A DNA stretch of 6,940 nt from an uncultured Enterocloster sp. (GTDB lineage Bacteria; Bacillota; Clostridia; Lachnospirales; Lachnospiraceae), in contig CALWMT010000146.1 of NCBI GenBank assembly GCA_944382045.1, positions 1-6,940 on the forward strand, written 5' to 3'. Position 1 is the first letter of the stretch. Each line of letters starts with the position of its first letter. Under the pieces are notes generated by a model. It had not been told where the DNA came from, did no database searches, and worked only from the letters and a program-made list of their open reading frames with translations. Position numbers and translations under genes: made by a program. Positions 5,728 through 6,940 of the stretch are shown piece after piece.

Positions 5728-5764
5728 TAAGTATTTTGGCAAGGAGCCCGAAGGAGAGATGGGA

Positions 5765-6940
5765 ATGCGGAGAGAGTTTGCGGATCGAGCAGCGGGAGAG
5801 AGAAGGACTGAGAAGAAAGCAAGGAACGGGAAGGAAGGCCGTGAGGCGGTCCTGTGTCCGGTGGAGAAGCGGTGCGGAGGATGTCAGCTTCTGGGAGTGG
5901 ACTATAAGGTTCAGATTAAGAGGAAGCAAAAGCAGCTGGAGGAGCTCCTCGGGGGCCTCTGCCCGGTGCGGGGGATGATCGGGATGGAGAATCCATTTCA
6001 CTACCGCCATAAGGTGCACGCGGTATTTTCCCATGACAGGAGGGGAAATGCGATCTCCGGGATTTACCAGGAGAATACCCACAAGGTAGTGCCGGTGGAG
6101 CGCTGTCTCATCGAGGATGAGCAGGCGGACGCCATTATCGGGACTATCCGGGGCATGCTCCGCTCTTTTAAAATCCGAACCTATGATGAGGACACAGAGT
6201 ACGGCCTGCTGCGCCATGTGCTGATACGAAAGGGCTATGCCACAGGGGAGATCATGGTGGTCCTGGTGACGGCCTCCCCGGTGTTCCCGTCCCGGAATAA
6301 TTTTGTCCGGGCGCTGCGGGAGAAGCATCCGGAAATTACCACCATTGTCCAGAATATTAACGGACGGGGGACAAGCATGGTCCTGGGGGACCGGGAGAAT
6401 GTGCTGTACGGAAAGGGGTATATTGAGGATATGCTCTGTGGATTCCGCTTCCGCATTTCTTCCCGCTCCTTCTATCAGGTGAATCCAGCGCAGACGGAGC
6501 TTTTGTACGGAAAGGCTCTGGAGCTGGCAGGGCTTTCGGGCCGGGAGACGGTGATCGACGCCTACTGCGGCACCGGAACCATCGGGATTATTGCCAGCGG
6601 ACAGGCAGGACGGGTGATCGGCGTGGAGTTAAGCCGGGATGCGGTGCGGGACGCGGTGAGCAACGCAAAGCGCAACCAGATAAAGAATATTCAGTTCTAC
6701 TGTGAGGATGCGGAGCGCTTCCTTCTCGATATGGCGGCGAAGGGGGAGCAGGCGGATGTGGTGATTATGGATCCGCCCAGGAGCGGGAGCACGGAGGCGT
6801 TTATGGATGCCATTGCCCGCATGGGGGCCCGGCGGGTGGTGTATGTGTCCTGCAATCCGGAGACACTGGCCAGGGATGTGCGGTATATGAGGAAGCTGGG
6901 GTATGTGGGGAAGGAGGCCTGGGGGGTGGATCTTTTTCCG
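5765..6940 (+). CDS. rlmD: 23S rRNA (uracil-5-)-methyltransferase, RlmD/RumA family (3' end outside window)
   Basis: The frame runs 392 codons to the window edge without a stop; by family comparison only some 15-25 residues are missing. The enzyme uses SAM to make 5-methyluridine in 23S rRNA. Visible are three [4Fe-4S] ligands Cys31, Cys37 and Cys40 (C-x5-C-x2-C, CGGCQ) and the fourth, Cys114 (VERC); the SFYQVNP motif (235-241); the SAM-binding loop DAYCGTGTIG (265-274); DPPRSG (336-341); and the catalytic nucleophile Cys363 in VSCNP. The general-base Glu near the C-terminus would lie past base 6940. Instead of an N-terminal TRAM domain there is only a K/R-rich tail of about 30 residues. The start at ATG 5765 has AAGGAGA 7 bases upstream; ATG 5759 is in frame but too close to that site. 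Whether it acts as RlmD (U1939), RlmC (U747), a dual RlmCD enzyme or on tRNA cannot be told. Confidence 0.92.
   Translation, partial: MRREFADRAAGERRTEKKARNGKEGREAVLCPVEKRCGGCQLLGVDYKVQIKRKQKQLEELLGGLCPVRGMIGMENPFHYRHKVHAVFSHDRRGNAISGIYQENTHKVVPVERCLIEDEQADAIIGTIRGMLRSFKIRTYDEDTEYGLLRHVLIRKGYATGEIMVVLVTASPVFPSRNNFVRALREKHPEITTIVQNINGRGTSMVLGDRENVLYGKGYIEDMLCGFRFRISSRSFYQVNPAQTELLYGKALELAGLSGRETVIDAYCGTGTIGIIASGQAGRVIGVELSRDAVRDAVSNAKRNQIKNIQFYCEDAERFLLDMAAKGEQADVVIMDPPRSGSTEAFMDAIARMGARRVVYVSCNPETLARDVRYMRKLGYVGKEAWGVDLFP

Noticed and set aside
5659..5742. 28-residue N-terminal extension of the editing protein from TTG 5742 or ATG near 5700
   Set aside because: A consensus promoter for this gene lies inside the extension, the start codons have no ribosome binding site, and family similarity begins after Met29.
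1..6940. CRISPR array, insertion sequence, toxin-antitoxin pair or defence system
   Set aside because: No spaced palindromic repeats, transposase motifs, inverted terminal repeats or small paired ORFs with binding sites are visible; apart from the integrase-like fragment the genes are housekeeping types.

Overview
The window looks like chromosomal DNA from a Gram-positive anaerobe of the class Clostridia, most likely the Lachnospiraceae. This is inferred from GC-rich coding sequence with strong AGGAGG-type ribosome binding sites, AT-rich promoters of the sigma-A type, a tRNA without an encoded CCA, and protein sequences of clostridial character (a PrdX/ProX-type editing protein with its NPxxYxGRP start, and a long M24B aminopeptidase P). 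No species can be named from the sequence alone.

Layout. Bases 1-126 are the 3' end of an unrecognised gene, closed by a strong intrinsic terminator (165-206). Bases 207-507 hold no intact gene: a 32-codon fragment resembling the N-terminus of a clostridial phage or conjugative-element integrase (231-329), a short direct repeat, and the terminator of the next transcription unit. A tRNA-Pro(GGG) gene lies on the minus strand at 508-581, with a clear promoter at 596-624 and a 12-bp terminator stem plus seven T at 447-488, so it is a complete monocistronic tRNA unit. Divergent from it, three plus-strand genes follow: a HAD-IIB (Cof-type) phosphatase (657-1457), a dihydrolipoyl-dehydrogenase-like flavoprotein (1612-3042) and an Xaa-Pro aminopeptidase (3081-4961). 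The last two are 38 bp apart and probably cotranscribed. A large hairpin at 5001-5042 probably ends this unit.

Convergent to the aminopeptidase is a minus-strand prolyl-tRNA editing protein (5077-5658). It is divergent from a 23S rRNA uracil-C5 methyltransferase (5765 to the window end, incomplete). Their two promoters overlap: the -35 box of each touches or overlaps the -10 box of the other.

Three of the loci concern proline (tRNA-Pro, a peptidase that cleaves before proline, and an editing enzyme that clears mischarged tRNA-Pro), which may be meaningful or coincidental. I do not see a defence system, CRISPR array, intact mobile element or other clearly new system. The points most worth a second look are the His-to-Gln change in the catalytic dyad of the flavoprotein, the overlapping divergent promoters, the 17-bp repeats across the stop codon of the editing gene, the repeat-built linker inside the aminopeptidase and the integrase-like remnant beside the tRNA gene.
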